From Phragmites australis (taxonomy: Eukaryota > Streptophyta > Magnoliopsida > Poales > Poaceae): a stretch of DNA of 64,000 bases. Below the pieces are notes generated by a model. That model was given only the letters and a program-made list of their open reading frames with translations, did not search any database and was not told the DNA's origin. The position numbers were made by a program, and so were the translations under genes. Shown here piece by piece: positions 33,122 through 44,985 of this stretch (positions are counted from its first letter, which is position 1; every line of letters begins with the position of its first letter). The stretch spans positions 9,734,001 to 9,798,000 of the forward strand of contig NC_084924.1 in the NCBI RefSeq assembly GCF_958298935.1, read 5' to 3'.

Positions 33122-34249
33122 GAAGAGTCCTCCACGATATCAAATCGCTGGTGAATGAGCATAGAGAGGATCAACCACTACTGCAAACTATTGATATTCT
33201 CTCTGTAGCCAATCCTTGGCAACAAGCTACATCTCAGGGCCAAGTGGATAGCCTTCACCTCAGGTGTTAACACGTCTGGCAGTCTCGGTGAACCTGGAGA
33301 CGAACAGCTGCCAAAATGGTGGCCTAATCTCCTCATCGGTGGGAAAGACACCACCAGCTAGAGGATGATGAGGGGGCTCGGCGTTCAGATGAATAACCTC
33401 GTGAAGAAACCTGGAACTCGCTTGAACCCTCAAGGCCTCAAGTATTTTGTTCCTGTACAATCTGATCTACTCTCCCTGAAACATGAACTTGATGAGGTTC
33501 CTCTCTAGTGCAACCCACACTGTGGCGAAGAAGACTCTGACCCACTCCTCAACATATCTGTCTTGTCCACGCTTATGAGCAAAGCTGTAAGACCCAGGAT
33601 GGTGTAAAAGTGTTGCCCCATGTCCACTCCTTCTGCAGCCAACTGCATATAGTGTCAGTTGAGCATCATGTGCTGGTTCAACTTGACCTTCTTCCTGAGA
33701 TAAGAGATGAAGAAGCTCTCCTGCAAAATGGTGTAGAACCTGGGATCTACCCTCTCATCTCTAACAGGGGGAAACCACTCATCGATTGTCACAAACCTTA
33801 GCTTCTTGATTTTTCGTGACTTGTAAGAGGTCAAGTCACTCAAATGAATCTCTCCCTAGGGCTGAGGCTGCTCTATCTGCTCCGACTCAAACTGCTCCTT
33901 CTCCTCCTCCTCTGCCACTGGCTTCTAACGAGCCCTCTTCTAGCTACCTGATTAGCTGAAAGGCATCAAGCCCAACCCCGCAGTAGGACGAGTGCAGGTG
34001 GACGAACGTGGCGGAGAAGAAACGTCTCTGATCTCAAAACTTCTATGAGCATCAGCTACATCTGCGACGGCAATGGCACAATCAATCTCTTTCTGAGCCT
34101 TTGACTTGTTCTTCTTCGGCTGCTCAATAGCCTTGCCCTTGCCCTTGTCACTATGCTCATGACCTATCTGACAGATAGAAAGATGATAACAAGGTGAGCG
34201 ATCGCATCGTGTTTAAGGAAAAGACATGAATTTGACCCAATTTTGAATC
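33122..34249 (-). pseudogene. Decayed minus-strand coding region, possibly the env-like N-terminus of the SIRE-like element
   Basis: Minus-strand frames 33655-33843 (KKLRFVTIDEWFPPVRDERV, then DPRFYTILQESFF) and 33260-33460 (FLHEVIHLNAEPPHHPLAGG) follow one another with stops between, preceded by a basic stretch KGKGKAIEQPKKNKSK near 34095-34140. Word use looks like a plant retroelement extra ORF, and its position, on the other side of the chromovirus from the P/S-rich frame at 25025-25258, fits one split gene. I do not recognise the domain. Confidence 0.4.
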
Positions 34250-34519
34250 CTAAGCAAAAAAATTGAATATGTATTGAGATGAACATGCTATGTATTCTTG
34301 TTTGTGACAGAAGAAATTGACCAATTGTAGAGAATTTGACTTGAATTTGAACAATTTATTAGATTTGACATGAATTTGAGGCAAATTTGCACTAATTTGC
34401 TCGAATTTGAATGAATTTATCAATTCAAGCACAAACTTTGATCAACATGTCCCCAAATCATGATAATTGACTGGAATTGCAACTGATTGTAGCAAATTTT
34501 ATGAAATTTGAGGAAAATT
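34250..34519. other. AT-rich spacer of AATTTGA-like words
   Basis: Many variants of GAATTTGA and AAATTTG occur in loose tandem, with no coding frame. It fills the gap to the outer LTR, where the copia primer site would be expected but is absent. Confidence 0.5.
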
Positions 34520-34810
34520 TGCAAGAAAGGAGATTCAGAGAATTCAGAGTGTGCAACTCAATCGAGTGCAGCATTGTTCCATTTATAGCTCAATGGGTAC
34601 ACATCATGATTCGACAATTGAACAAGTCATTGCCGATTACAATTGAGGCCATGACTGGCGCTAGACTTGGCCACTAAACAACTAACACCTATATACAAGC
34701 AACTAACTATGACCATTATCTGGTGAACGTTGTGATTAGATTGTGAACGTTAGAGTGCTCAACAACAAACACCATGGCGTCAGTTAAGATTAGCATCAAC
34801 TTCTTTAACA
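34520..34810 (-). repeat. 5' LTR of the large copia insertion
   Basis: Same orientation and length as 22020-22308 with about 90 percent identity by eye (shared GTGTGCAACTCAATCGAGTG-type words and ACCATTATCT). Followed by CCTAG, the duplication also present at 22015-22019. Confidence 0.88.
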
Positions 34811-34815
34811 CCTAG

Positions 34816-35127
34816 TTGTTCAACTACACATTTCAGGATATGTGTCTCATTTGATAACAACGTATAATAAATCATCAGTATCGCAACAAGGGTAGATGGT
34901 GAGTAATCGATAAGATGGTTTCTTAGAAAGTACTAACTCTCAGTATTTTCTGATAATGGTAACCATACCGATCGAGACACGACTGGTTACATTGATAGAA
35001 TTGGTAAGTAGACGGTCTCTTCGCGATCCCAAAGTCCTATGATGTATCCTAGGATGGTCACCTGCTCATCAATCAAAAGGAAGAAAGAAACTATAAACCT
35101 ATGTGTACTTGTATATCACAATTTATG
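34816..35127. other. Spacer, nothing seen
   Basis: No coding frame, repeat or motif with support. It is probably the original DNA into which the copia inserted, continuing from 21840-22014. Confidence 0.3.
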
Positions 35128-35698
35128 TGGTGTTTGATTGGTTGCACAAAATTGAATGGTATGGGATCGTCCTGAATGGACATGACGATACTAGATAAGA
35201 TGATACAGGTAACAAGTTTGGTTCCATGTATGGAACGTTACATGAGAGTATTTAATTGCTAAAAAGATAAGCATTATATCTCTTTATAACTTAATTTCTT
35301 TATAATATGATAATTTAATAATTATAATTATCAACAAATTATTCTAATTGGTACAGATCTTTACTAATTATAATTAGTTATAACTTAACATGTCACTATT
35401 CATCAATAATTACTCAAAGTGATACTTAATTATGGCTAATAACATCTCATTATAACTAATGCATAGCTAATTGTTCTTAATTCTCACTAATCATCACTAA
35501 GTACATGTAATTATAGGATCTGACAGAGCTTTGGCCAAATTTATCGTATAGGATGGTTCAGCATCTTGATAGAATTTCCTAGAATCTGTATCACCCTGTC
35601 CTGGATAAATTCTTACCGTTCATCCCACCAAACACAAGAATAGCATATCCCGTATCATCTTATACATATACCAACCTGTACACAAAACCAAACACTAC
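35128..35698. mobile_element. Possible MITE with GTGTTTG ends
   Basis: The left end TGGTGTTTGATTGGTTGCACA and the inverted right end GTAGTGTTTGGTTTTGTGTACA are alike, and both continue with a GGTAT-rich stretch. The interior is AT-rich with TAATTATAA words. ATG flanks both sides (35125-35127, 35699-35701), which is not the usual T-A-A, so the family is uncertain. Confidence 0.5.
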
Positions 35699-35710
35699 AT
35701 GTGTTCATGC

Positions 35711-36770
35711 ACTACCACAAAAAGGGTGGTCACTGTCGGTTCCAAAACCCTATCACTGTCAGTTTTGGAACCGACAGTCCTTACTTAGCAGTGAAAATCA
35801 ATACTTATCACTGATGGGTCTATAACCAGCAGTGACAGGTGTTCTAGGGAGCAAAAAAAAAAGGAAATGAGTCGGCTCGGCGGCCACCACCACTAGCGCG
35901 CTCCACCGCCACTGTCGTGTCACAACTCGGCCTTGCTTCGCCCTACAGAGGAAAATGTGGTGGCATGAAGGTCATCGTCATAGCACACAGCAGAAGGAGC
36001 GTGTCACTGCCGTCCTTCTTGACGTCGGCCACGAGCACGGATGACGAGCCATGATGAGTCGGCCCTTGGTCCCGCCGCACTCCGCGCCCTTGGACTCGCT
36101 GACTGCCGCACCAGCTCGACCTTACATAAGAAAATGTGGGGTACGAAGGTCGCCACCACAGCACACAGCAGAAGAAGCGTATCGCCACCGTCCTTCTTGA
36201 CGTCGACCATGAGCATGGATGACGAGCCACGGTGAGTCGACCCTTGGTCCCGCCACGCTCCGCGCCCTCAGACTCATCACCCTTGGAGTTATCGTCCTTG
36301 GGGTAGCCGCACTTGAACCCACTGCACTCAGACCCACTGCCGTGGATCTCGAGAGGTCGGTAGGGGAGGAGATCAGGAGGAGGACGATGAGGGAGGAGAT
36401 CAGGAAGAGGTGGGTGGGGAGGCTTGTAGGGGAGGAGATCTTAGGAGGAGGAGGAGCGATCGGCATGGGCGGTGGGATGGGAGAGGGGGGAGGTGAGAGA
36501 GACGGAGAAAGATAGAGCGGCAAAGGTAGCGTCAACACACTAAGGGAGTTGGAGCCGAACATGAGTATTGCAAGTGAAAATCAGATTAAAGTAAAATTTT
36601 GGGTCCGATGACTTTTCATCGTCGGATCGAATTAACAACCGATAATGATACTATGCATCGATAATACTAATTTGATATGAACCGATATTAATAATATATT
36701 AATAATAATGACAAACTTTAGTTAAACCAGTATTAATGAATCGGTATTTACTATAGATTTTGTAGTAGCG
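35711..36770. mobile_element. Non-autonomous CACTA (En/Spm) element
   Basis: Left end CACTACCACAAAA, inverted right end CGCTACTACAAAA; flanking triplets ATG and ATA. The 1060-bp interior carries a subterminal hairpin with perfect 16-bp arms (35734-35749 and 35763-35778) and a tandem duplication of about 179 bp (GAAAATGTGG at 35951 and 36130). The GC-rich centre has open frames of up to 146 codons that shadow each other and have no transposase features. Confidence 0.78.
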
Positions 36771-36773
36771 ATA

Positions 36774-37794
36774 CCTGCTGATTCTTCCAGCTCTCGCTGA
36801 TTAGTCAGATTCATATGACTTTAGCATCGATCTCTTTCTTTCTTGTCAAAAGTTTTTAAATCTAACTCAGTGTACGTGTTTACATAAATGTTGCCGCGTT
36901 CTCCAGTTCTTCTGGTCGAATGAACAGTACGTGAAATGAACCTCTCGCATCATCTACAGATTCGATCCCTCTATTCAAGTAGCTAGGAAGGTACCTCTAG
37001 CTAGCTAGATAGCTGTAGCCGATGAATGGCTATTTCCTTTCAGTCCAATTCGACTTTGCTTCTCCTTTGTTTTGCAGTGTACGTTCGTACTCACAAAGCA
37101 TGCACAAAATCCCTCGTCAATTAGCTGTTGCTGTTCTTTTCTCGGTAGAATTAAGAATGGACGCTTGCACGGCCACGCGGCACGTGTCCGGCCGGCCGAC
37201 AAAACGAACTTCCGTTAATTTAGTCCGTATACGCACACTTTGCTTATGATGTGAATCCAAAGACCATATGAACCGTTAATTTAGTCCGTATACGCACACT
37301 TTCTTTTTCAGTGAAAAGCCAGTGCAACCACATTGTCCAAGGAGGCTATACGTACAGGTCAGTGTAACTGTGCTCGATCGTCACATCCGTATCAAGAAAG
37401 CAAAGGTTCAGGTTCAGGATTGATAGGGGTGAAGTTCTTTTCTCCTGCACTGATCAGACAGCTCGGATCATAAGTCCTTCAATTGTTAGCCTGCGTATTG
37501 TTAGGGCCAGCTAGAATCTATAGGGAGGGGTTGAGTTGGCATTGGAAGGATTGGGAGTAGAAATTGGAAGGTTATGCAGAAGAATTTTGGGAAGGAAGCG
37601 GGTTCGATTAGAGAGAGAGGTCTTCTGTTTACACTTGGATACTTTCTTCCCTCACGAGCCTCACGCTCACAGCTACCTGGCAAGGCCAGGTCCTATTACA
37701 CGACCCTTTCGTGGCAAAGTACTCCATGTTAGGTATATTAGCCCGCTGTGTCCTTCGGTCTATACTCAGGGCCGTACTCGCTCCTATCCGTAGA
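36774..37794. other. Non-coding spacer with a 30-bp direct repeat
   Basis: A perfect 30-bp repeat lies at 37212-37241 and 37273-37302 (period 61), starting CCGTTAATTTAGTCCG. No gene supported; small open frames (37022-37249, 37536-37793) lack known features. Confidence 0.5.
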
Positions 37795-38835
37795 GGGGCT
37801 AAGAGCAATTTTAACCGAGTTTTTATTCAACCTCTTACTCTATTTTTGAGACAAAAATCATAAGTAATCATCTCAAATCGGCCCTCATCCAACCCTATTT
37901 TGTGAGAAGTTCTCATTTCTCGTCCCCCACCTCCACATCTAGGAGGACGCAACAAGCCCCTATCCAAGGCATAGGTGCAACTGTCGAGCCACCCACACCG
38001 TCGCGGACTTCTCCTTCCCGCCAGGTACGCCCACCTCCCTATCCCTGCACCGTGACGCCGCGCCCGCATCACCACACCTGCGCACAGCCTGCTCCCTCAT
38101 GTCGCGCTGGCCTGCACCCGCACTTAGGGTGGCGTTGGGCTCGGGCTGGGGTCAGCCATGGCCAGGAGAGAGGCTCTAGAGAGAGAGGGAGGTCAGGGAG
38201 GGTATTCACAGAGGCTGTGATTATCCAAATAGATAATTTGATTTATATATGTTGTAATCTTACAATGCAGTAGCTAAATGGATAGCTATATGAACCTGCT
38301 GAATGCAAATAATTTGGGAAGCAGTGAGCTATATTGGGATGACACTCAATTTGCAAGTCCACCTGATGAACATGGTTTTGAAGAACAGCCACTTGTCCAA
38401 GCTACTCCGCTCGTGAAAGTAAACAAGAAGAGGTAAAAAAATCAGTTTAAAGGAGGATAATTTGTTGCTGTTGATATGGCTAGAAATCAGCACTGATGCA
38501 GTATAAGCCAATGAACAATCTTATAGTACTTATTGGCATAGAATTTATGATTACTACCATGAGTACAAGGACTTTGAGTCTGATCATAATTGCAATTCTC
38601 TGGCTCATCGTTAAAAATATAGTCATTAAAAATATAGCCGTTTAGATATAAAATAGTTACTAGTTAGTTACAAGATATTAATAAAATAGAGGTGAGTTGA
38701 ATATATGATCAAATACGAGAGGTCAGTTGGAGCTCGCTGAGAAGTAAAATGTTAAATCTAGATGAGTAGCTCTCTACTTGAAGAAATGAAGGGTCAAATA
38801 TAAGTAAAAGGTTAGGCGTCTCCGCTGGAGACTTT
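37795..38835 (+). mobile_element. PIF/Harbinger deletion derivative
   Basis: The left end near GGGGCTAAGAGCAATTTTAA and the right end near GCGTCTCCGCTGGAGAC look like diverged inverted ends of the GAGCATCTCCAGC type, and the interior carries an ORF1 remnant at 38278-38612. No transposase ORF2 is present. Ends and target duplication are not exact, so limits are approximate. Confidence 0.5.
38278..38612 (+). pseudogene. PIF/Harbinger ORF1 (Myb/NAM-associated-like) remnant
   Basis: The ATG at 38278 opens MDSYMNLLNANNLGSSELYW, continues FASPPDEHG and ends VKVNKKR at a stop (38434-38436). After a gap, YWHRIYDYYHEYKDF (38528-38572) and SDHNCNSLAHR resemble the later helix of the same family. Such proteins are the DNA-binding partners of PIF/Pong transposases and are often annotated in grasses as glutathione S-transferase T3-like or NAM-associated. 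The SANT-like middle is deleted, so it is non-functional. Confidence 0.68.
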
Positions 38836-39154
38836 TTTCAATGTTACAGTGATTTGCCGATCATCCGAGCACCTGTATCTAGCTCCAGCAGGAGCGGTAT
38901 CTCTCTCTACAGCGATACAACTGGAGGTGAACAGTAATACAGAAGAAGCAAATTTGCTGCCCCTCTCTCCATCCCTCAATATTGTTCATAGAATATGTCT
39001 GTGGGCTGAGAAGAGAAGAAGAGTAATAGAAGGTAGAAAATAGGGTAACTGTTAGAGATAGAAAAAATAAAAGATAGTGTAATAGTATTAGGAGATACTA
39101 TAATAGTATTATAAAAAATATATTTTTAAAGTATCTACTAAAGACGATCTTAGG
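38836..39154. other. Spacer, possible MITE relic
   Basis: AGCTCCAGCAGGAGCGGTATC near 38880 resembles ends of PIF-type elements, and 39040-39150 is rich in ATAGTATTA words, but no matching second end was found. No gene. Confidence 0.3.
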
Positions 39155-39435
39155 CCAGCCCCAACGGATTCCCTTCAGGGACCAAAATCCCGTCGTGAAG
39201 GGATTTTCGTTTCCTTCAGCGCTCCAACGGTTTCCCTTCACGATTCCCTTCACGACGGGATTACTAAGGTCATTCCTTTCAGAACGGGATTCTCTCTCCT
39301 TTTTCTTCACGATTTCTCTTAAAGGGAAGCTGTTGAAGATGAGAGAAAATAAAAGGAATAAGAAGAGGGAAGAGAATCGAAAAGGGAAAAAATAAAAGAA
39401 ATATAGTTGAAAATAATCTTAAAGTTGCTCTAACA
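39155..39435. mobile_element. Possible MITE with TTCCCTTCACGA repeats
   Basis: Starts near GGCCAGCCCCAACGG and ends near TTGCTCTAACACC, both common PIF-MITE end words. Inside, CCCTTCA-CGA-GGGATT words repeat in both orientations (39168-39262), so the left part can fold back. Limits are approximate. Confidence 0.4.
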
Positions 39436-42349
39436 CCTAGCTAAGAAAAACTTCCTCAACTCCTGCAACTACATTGCTGCGGATAGTACGTATTCCCGGC
39501 CATTAGCCTGTGTCAAGTGTACGATATGATGTTAATTGCTATCGAGCTCCCAGCTGTTGCGCAATTGGACGTTGGACCTGAGCTTTGCAAACGCGTCCAC
39601 GCATCGATCGATACGCTGCATGCTATCTTATCTGTTGAGGAGCGGCCGGCCGGTCGGTCGGCGCCCGTCCCCACGTACGCCTCGGCCGGCGAGATCGAGC
39701 TGCCTGCCTGGCCGGCCGGCACATTGAGCCGTCCACCTCCCCTTCCCCCATCGGCACCTACGCCCGCCGTGGTGGATCACAGGCTCACAAGGTCACCCGC
39801 ACCAGCTCACCACGGTCACAGCCCGGCTAAGCTAAGGGAAAGCAACAGGCCGGCCTCAGATTCGGCTACATGTTGCGAGCAGTCTCACATGGTCGGGCCC
39901 GGGTCGGTTGGTGGGCGCAGGTGCGTCGCGCGCTTACGGGCGCACGTACGCGCCGTTCACCTTCACAGGCAGGCGTCATACGGCTATACTCATCGTGTCT
40001 AACCTTACGGCTTCAGGAAAAAGAAAAATATTTCTTGACAAAGATTTACGTACACTAGGTACTCACACGAAGGTTAGTGTGCACCGTGATATATATGCAA
40101 GTATAACAACGACGAAACTGCCGCTGATATGCGAATTTTCGAACAGGGACACCGCTCGGCCACACGGTTGCGATGATCACTTACTACCGCCCGGCACCGG
40201 CCCACCACAGGACCAATCAGGCATCGCCAGTACCAGTGCACTGCGCGGATGTGCGCGCGCGGTAGAAAACCCTGTGCCGTGCCGGTGAGCTAGTTTCTCT
40301 CTCCAACCAGGGGCCCCGGAGACAGCAACGTGATCGGTGACTCGGCGTGGCCCCGGTCCCCAGCATCATATAATGTTTGACCCCAACCTGCAAAGACATG
40401 GCTGCATTATGTCCCCATCTCGTTTGGCCGGATACCCAATTCCATGCAAGGCTCAGGCTCGGGCTCGGGTGATGGTGCACGCCGTCTGTTTGTTTTCACC
40501 ACGCTACCAGATCGATCGAGCTCACCGGTCACCTCGGTCCGCTAGGCTTTTCGACGACCTCAGGGCCATAAAGCTGACGGGACCTCACGGATGGGGTGTT
40601 TTGTGCGACCAACACTCACTCCGACCGGACAAGACATCACTTGCCAACCCTCTCGTTCCGTCGAGAAAAAGCTTTGCTTAGCTCCTGGCTGTGCTACGTA
40701 GCTCAGTATAACACCGAGAGGGGCGGAGAAAAAATCACCCGGGGTGCAACTGTTTAGATAGAGATTCCGGCAGCTTTTTATCTGTCTGCCCTGATTAAAC
40801 CCTTGAAACAATTGTTACCACAAGCCCTGATAATGCATTCCTTACTAATGTATTGTGACAGTCTAAACTCTAAAGCAAAATGGGCGAGCATCTTAATGAG
40901 ACCGGGTGTTGCTGTACAATTTACAGCAGTACATGCATAGCACAGCCTCACATGCACGTCGTCCTTGCAACAAAAGGAATACGTGAAAAATCACCCTAAC
41001 ATGGTTACGAGTTACCATCCAGTACGAGCTCATACTTTTGTAACGTCTTTCGCCTTTCATCTTTCATCAAAGACGGTGGTAGCCAGTAGCCCAGTATTAT
41101 GAAGATGGGGTGGGGGGGGGATGCAAAAGCTAAAGCGAAGATCCAAGGGAATAGAAACAAGAAAGAGAGGAGAGCACAGGCACAGCAACCAGCACAGGGG
41201 CCGCGAAGAAAATGCATCAAAGGTGTTGCTTCTGAGGATGGGCGCTCTGTTTGGCAACAAGCATGCACCACAGACCACACACGCACATGACACGACCCCT
41301 CCGTATCTCGTTGCAATCTTCCCCGGTGTATCAGATCTTGACGTGTAAATAAACATCTCGCAAGTGCTCGGTTCCAGTTGCGTTTTCTTAATCGAAAACA
41401 CGGCAGCGACAGGGACAGGTGATGGCCCTTAATCCTAGCTAGAGAGAGATGGTAATAATAGATAGAACGGGTGTCAAGGTCAGGGCATGCAATGTAGAAA
41501 CGGCGAGAGATGGAGTATCTTAACGCGCATGATTTCGCGCTTGGATAGGAACCCGGCTTTGGAGAGTCATGGATCAGCGAACCGACTGGACCAAACCCTG
41601 TCGCCGTCGGGGCTATGGCGTCGCATCGCCGCTCCAATAAAAAGTTAGCGTCCCGTAACTCTCCGACCCTGGCCCGTCCAAATCCATTTACCTGAAAACG
41701 ACCGGACGAAAGTGCAGCTCGTGTCGTCTGATTTCTCGTGTTCTTGAACTCGAGAGTTTTTATCGGTGCATATGAAACGCGTACGTCTAAATCTGATGAT
41801 GACAAAAATATGAGCAGATCTGGCCGTCGAGGGGGAACGGCCAAATGGACCTGCCAAGGCGCACGTCACCGCGGATGGTTCTTTCGGCAGCTGAATCGGC
41901 ACGGAATTGGATACGCGCGCTTGTGATGCCATTGTATTTCATTAGTTTTGTTGCCCCCACCCTCATTATATTGGATTCAAAATCTATGAATGATCTCGTT
42001 GTTGGGATGGTACGTTACGATAGTATAAATCAAAATTCATATAAGTATGAGATCATGGATAGTTACAACTAACATAAATTAGAACAAGAGTTAAAATAGT
42101 TCAATTCAACGTCACGCGCAACGGTGTATAGAAAGTAGTCTATCTCATCACGAATTGAACGTCTACTCACGCGATCATATACTCGCATAGAAGTAGACGA
42201 TTGTCCCAGCAGCAACCTCGTGTCCTCGTCATCGATCAACACTATAGTAGCAGCGTCTCAACAGTATCCACACATTCAGGAGTGAAACATGCATATGTCA
42301 TTGTGCTAGCACCGTATGCGTGGCTAGAGTTTCATGAGGAGGTCAGGCG
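39436..42349. other. Long non-coding stretch, partly GC-rich
   Basis: 39640-39960 is GC-rich with CGGCCGG words. Many open frames exist (39517-40002, 40337-40681, 41005-41844), the longest 279 codons on the minus strand, but it starts at TTG, has irregular composition and no recognised domain, and is overlapped by others. No intron pattern or repeat ends were seen. It could include the unrecognised edge of a gene, but nothing supports one. Confidence 0.3.
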
Positions 42350-43150
42350 TGGGTGACAGTTAGGTTTTTAGGGTGGGATGATTGACTTGCCCACTGCCCC
42401 ACGCATTAGCCTATATAGAGTGTGTTAGTGGGTTGTCACATTGAAAGCCTATTAGGACTCGAAACCTTTACGGGTCATTATTCGTATAGCCTATGTAGGG
42501 ATCTAGTCTGAATTAGTGTTTTAATCTAATCTATTTATTGTGTGAACAGTTAGGCTCATGTGCAAATGGTTGCGACCTAGTAACTCTTTCCATACCACAA
42601 GTCAATAGTGATACCTAGCAGCACATATTAACACCCAAACACATAAAAAGATCATATTAGTTGAACGTTTATATACATATACATTGATCCCTTTACCTCA
42701 CGGTATCAATCAACCTTAAGACAAGATGTGTGCCATTCGTGTAGTAGCCCAATCATTCACACGATCTTATAATTGATTATTATTTTATAATTAATTCTTT
42801 AATCATATTGGCATAGTCACACACTTTTCTTAATCAAACCACATCGAGGGCCCCACAAATATATCTCCCGTTATTTAGGAGGAGCAAATTTCACTTTGAT
42901 CGCTCACACCTCACAATACGTTTCATAGCATATTCGGAACGACCTTTGCAACTACCCAGTTGTGAAGAGCATTTAGCTTTCTTAAGTATACCACTAGACA
43001 TTCTAGATATCAACGAACATCTCAAGTCTAAAGATCCTATAGATACACTGTCCAAGACTATAACTAATGGCATATCACATAACATCAAACATTGTCTCAA
43101 GGTGATCAAACTAACACCATATTTTCTATAAAATAAAATCACGTACTTGC
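42350..43150. other. AT-rich stretch, repetitive in appearance
   Basis: Words such as CTATTAGGACTCGAAACC and the style of 42890-43100 look like retroelement LTR sequence, but no partner copy or sharp end is in the window. No coding frame is supported. Confidence 0.3.
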
Positions 43151-44714
43151 TTATAAATATAAATAAAATTTCCATAAAATAAAATAAAATATTATATAAA
43201 AAATAAGCACAAATATAATACATCATCTTTGCGATTGCCGCTAGGCATATCGCCAACACTCGCTGCACGCAAACCACTGCAGCTAGCTGCTGAACCCTAT
43301 GCATGTGTGACAACACGGTCGAGCCATCGCATTGCGCGCCGTGCGCATCGCACAGACGCAAGCACGCACACATGCATCGGCTAGAGATGAATGTCCGGAG
43401 CTGCAATTTCTGCAAATGCTCGGCGGAAAGGAGGGCGAGACGAGAGCAGTGCCTTCACGTGAGGGTATATATCGGGGCGAGATGAGATGGGGATACAGTT
43501 GCGGCTCCCGATAGTGGGCGCGCCACCATTTACTATTAACCAATGCGCGTTTCGATCCGAGCACACAAATCAACGGCAGCCCAACGAGATCAGATCAGAT
43601 CAGATCAGAGATCGCCATCCAGGGGAGCAAAAAGAGGCATGGCACGTATCTTTTGCAACCCAACAGCAGACACTGGCTGCAGCTTCGGAGTTCTGGGGTT
43701 GGCTTTACTTTGCTTGCTCCATCCCAGATTCCCAGAATATTTTACTTTGTTTCTCCAAACAAAAATAAACACGAGGGAGAAACAACGATCGAATAGATGC
43801 TATAATTTGTTAAATTTCTTGGGAGGTGCAATTATATGATGTTTGTATTGCAATAGTCTAGACGATGCACCGGTGTTTCTCTTTCACTATAGTAGCGTTT
43901 TTTCAATCAATTATAGGTGACTCGAAAACACTAGTGATAGTTGTCATGACAATTCTTTGCCAGTGATCGCCCGTTGATCCAACGATAAATGACGATAGTT
44001 TGCCAACTTCTAGCATGAGTGGTGTCATCTAAGGCCATGATGAGACGAAACAAGATAGGGTTATCCGAAACCATGAATAGGTGAAAGGCACACCAATTCG
44101 AAATATATAACTTTGTCTTTTTTCACATTGCCAAATGAATGTAAAGATTTCCAAACAACCATTTTTTTTTTACAGTATCTCTTGGCCTTCAATGAGAAAG
44201 AGACACCATGGTGCCATCATGTATAATGTAGGATAGATTTACCTTCGTTTTTTTGTCGCATTGCCTGGTTACATATCTATGCATGAATTGTATTATCTAT
44301 TTGCAGTTTAACACAAGATTGTCTATAAATAAACAATCATTAAACTTTCAAAGTACCATAAGATCCTCACAACTTGATGAAAAAAAAATAATCATAAACG
44401 AATGTGGTGGAAAATTTCCTATTTTTAATGACCTTGTGAAAAACTCCATATAGTTATAGGGGGAAAAGAACCGTATAAAAAACATAATTTTAAAAGTGCT
44501 CAAGTTCTTCTCACATGTGTGCCGAAACGCATGAACCTAATGGAAGTTCCACGAATTTTACACTTGAGATTTCATATGTCCTCTTCTTCTCAAAACCGTA
44601 AAAATCCGCGATTTCCAAACGAAAAACTTACAGCTAAATGAAATTATAAAGTTCAAACTTACCACTAGAGCTGGATTTTAGCATAAGTAGAAATAGTGAA
44701 ATTCACCGCGGAAC
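43151..44714. other. Non-coding stretch with an AGATC microsatellite
   Basis: 43587-43612 consists of AGATC units. 43270-43560 is GC-rich with short overlapping open frames on both strands. 43830-44700 is AT-rich. No gene supported. Confidence 0.35.
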
Positions 44715-44985
44715 ACACACGCGGGGGCCTCTGCGCGTGCTCGTGCAGTGGTAGCGTGAAACATGCCGGGCCACAACCTCCTTGGCACATCATCGGAACC
44801 CGAAAATAATTTTTTTAACAATATTGTTTTGTATGGAAATTTCAGAAATATTGCACAATTCAAAAAATTACAAAAATGACCCACTGTCACTCATCCAAAG
44901 AGCGCGCTACTTCAAAGAGAGAAAATTATATTTTCGCTCTTTCAATAATAGAGAATATTTTCGCACTTTGAAACAGTGAAATTCT

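Larger units (their letters stand above)
22020..34810 (-). mobile_element. Large copia insertion bracketed by CCTAG, holding nested elements
   Basis: Matching LTRs lie at 22020-22308 and 34520-34810 in the same orientation, 289 and 291 bp, starting TGTAAGAAAGG / TGCAAGAAAGG and ending CTTTAACA. The outer flanks carry a perfect target duplication CCTAG (22015-22019 and 34811-34815). Between them only the last part of the element's own pol (22315-22616) is left. The rest is a SIRE-like LTR and interior, a chromovirus and AT-rich DNA. The internal 5' part of the copia and its primer site are missing at 34519, so a deletion followed the insertions. Confidence 0.82.

Noticed and set aside
39517..40002. 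161-codon plus-strand frame in GC-rich DNA
   Set aside because: Composition is P/A/R-rich as expected from GC-rich DNA read in any frame; no domain or intron evidence.
41005..41844. Longest open frame of the window, 279 codons, minus strand
   Set aside because: It begins at TTG rather than ATG, has no recognisable domain or regular composition, overlaps open frames in other phases, and lies in spacer DNA. Length alone is not enough in a 64-kb plant window.
42350..43150. Possible solo LTR or Helitron
   Set aside because: Word style looks repetitive, but there are no TG/CA ends with duplication, no CTRR end with hairpin and no second copy in the window.
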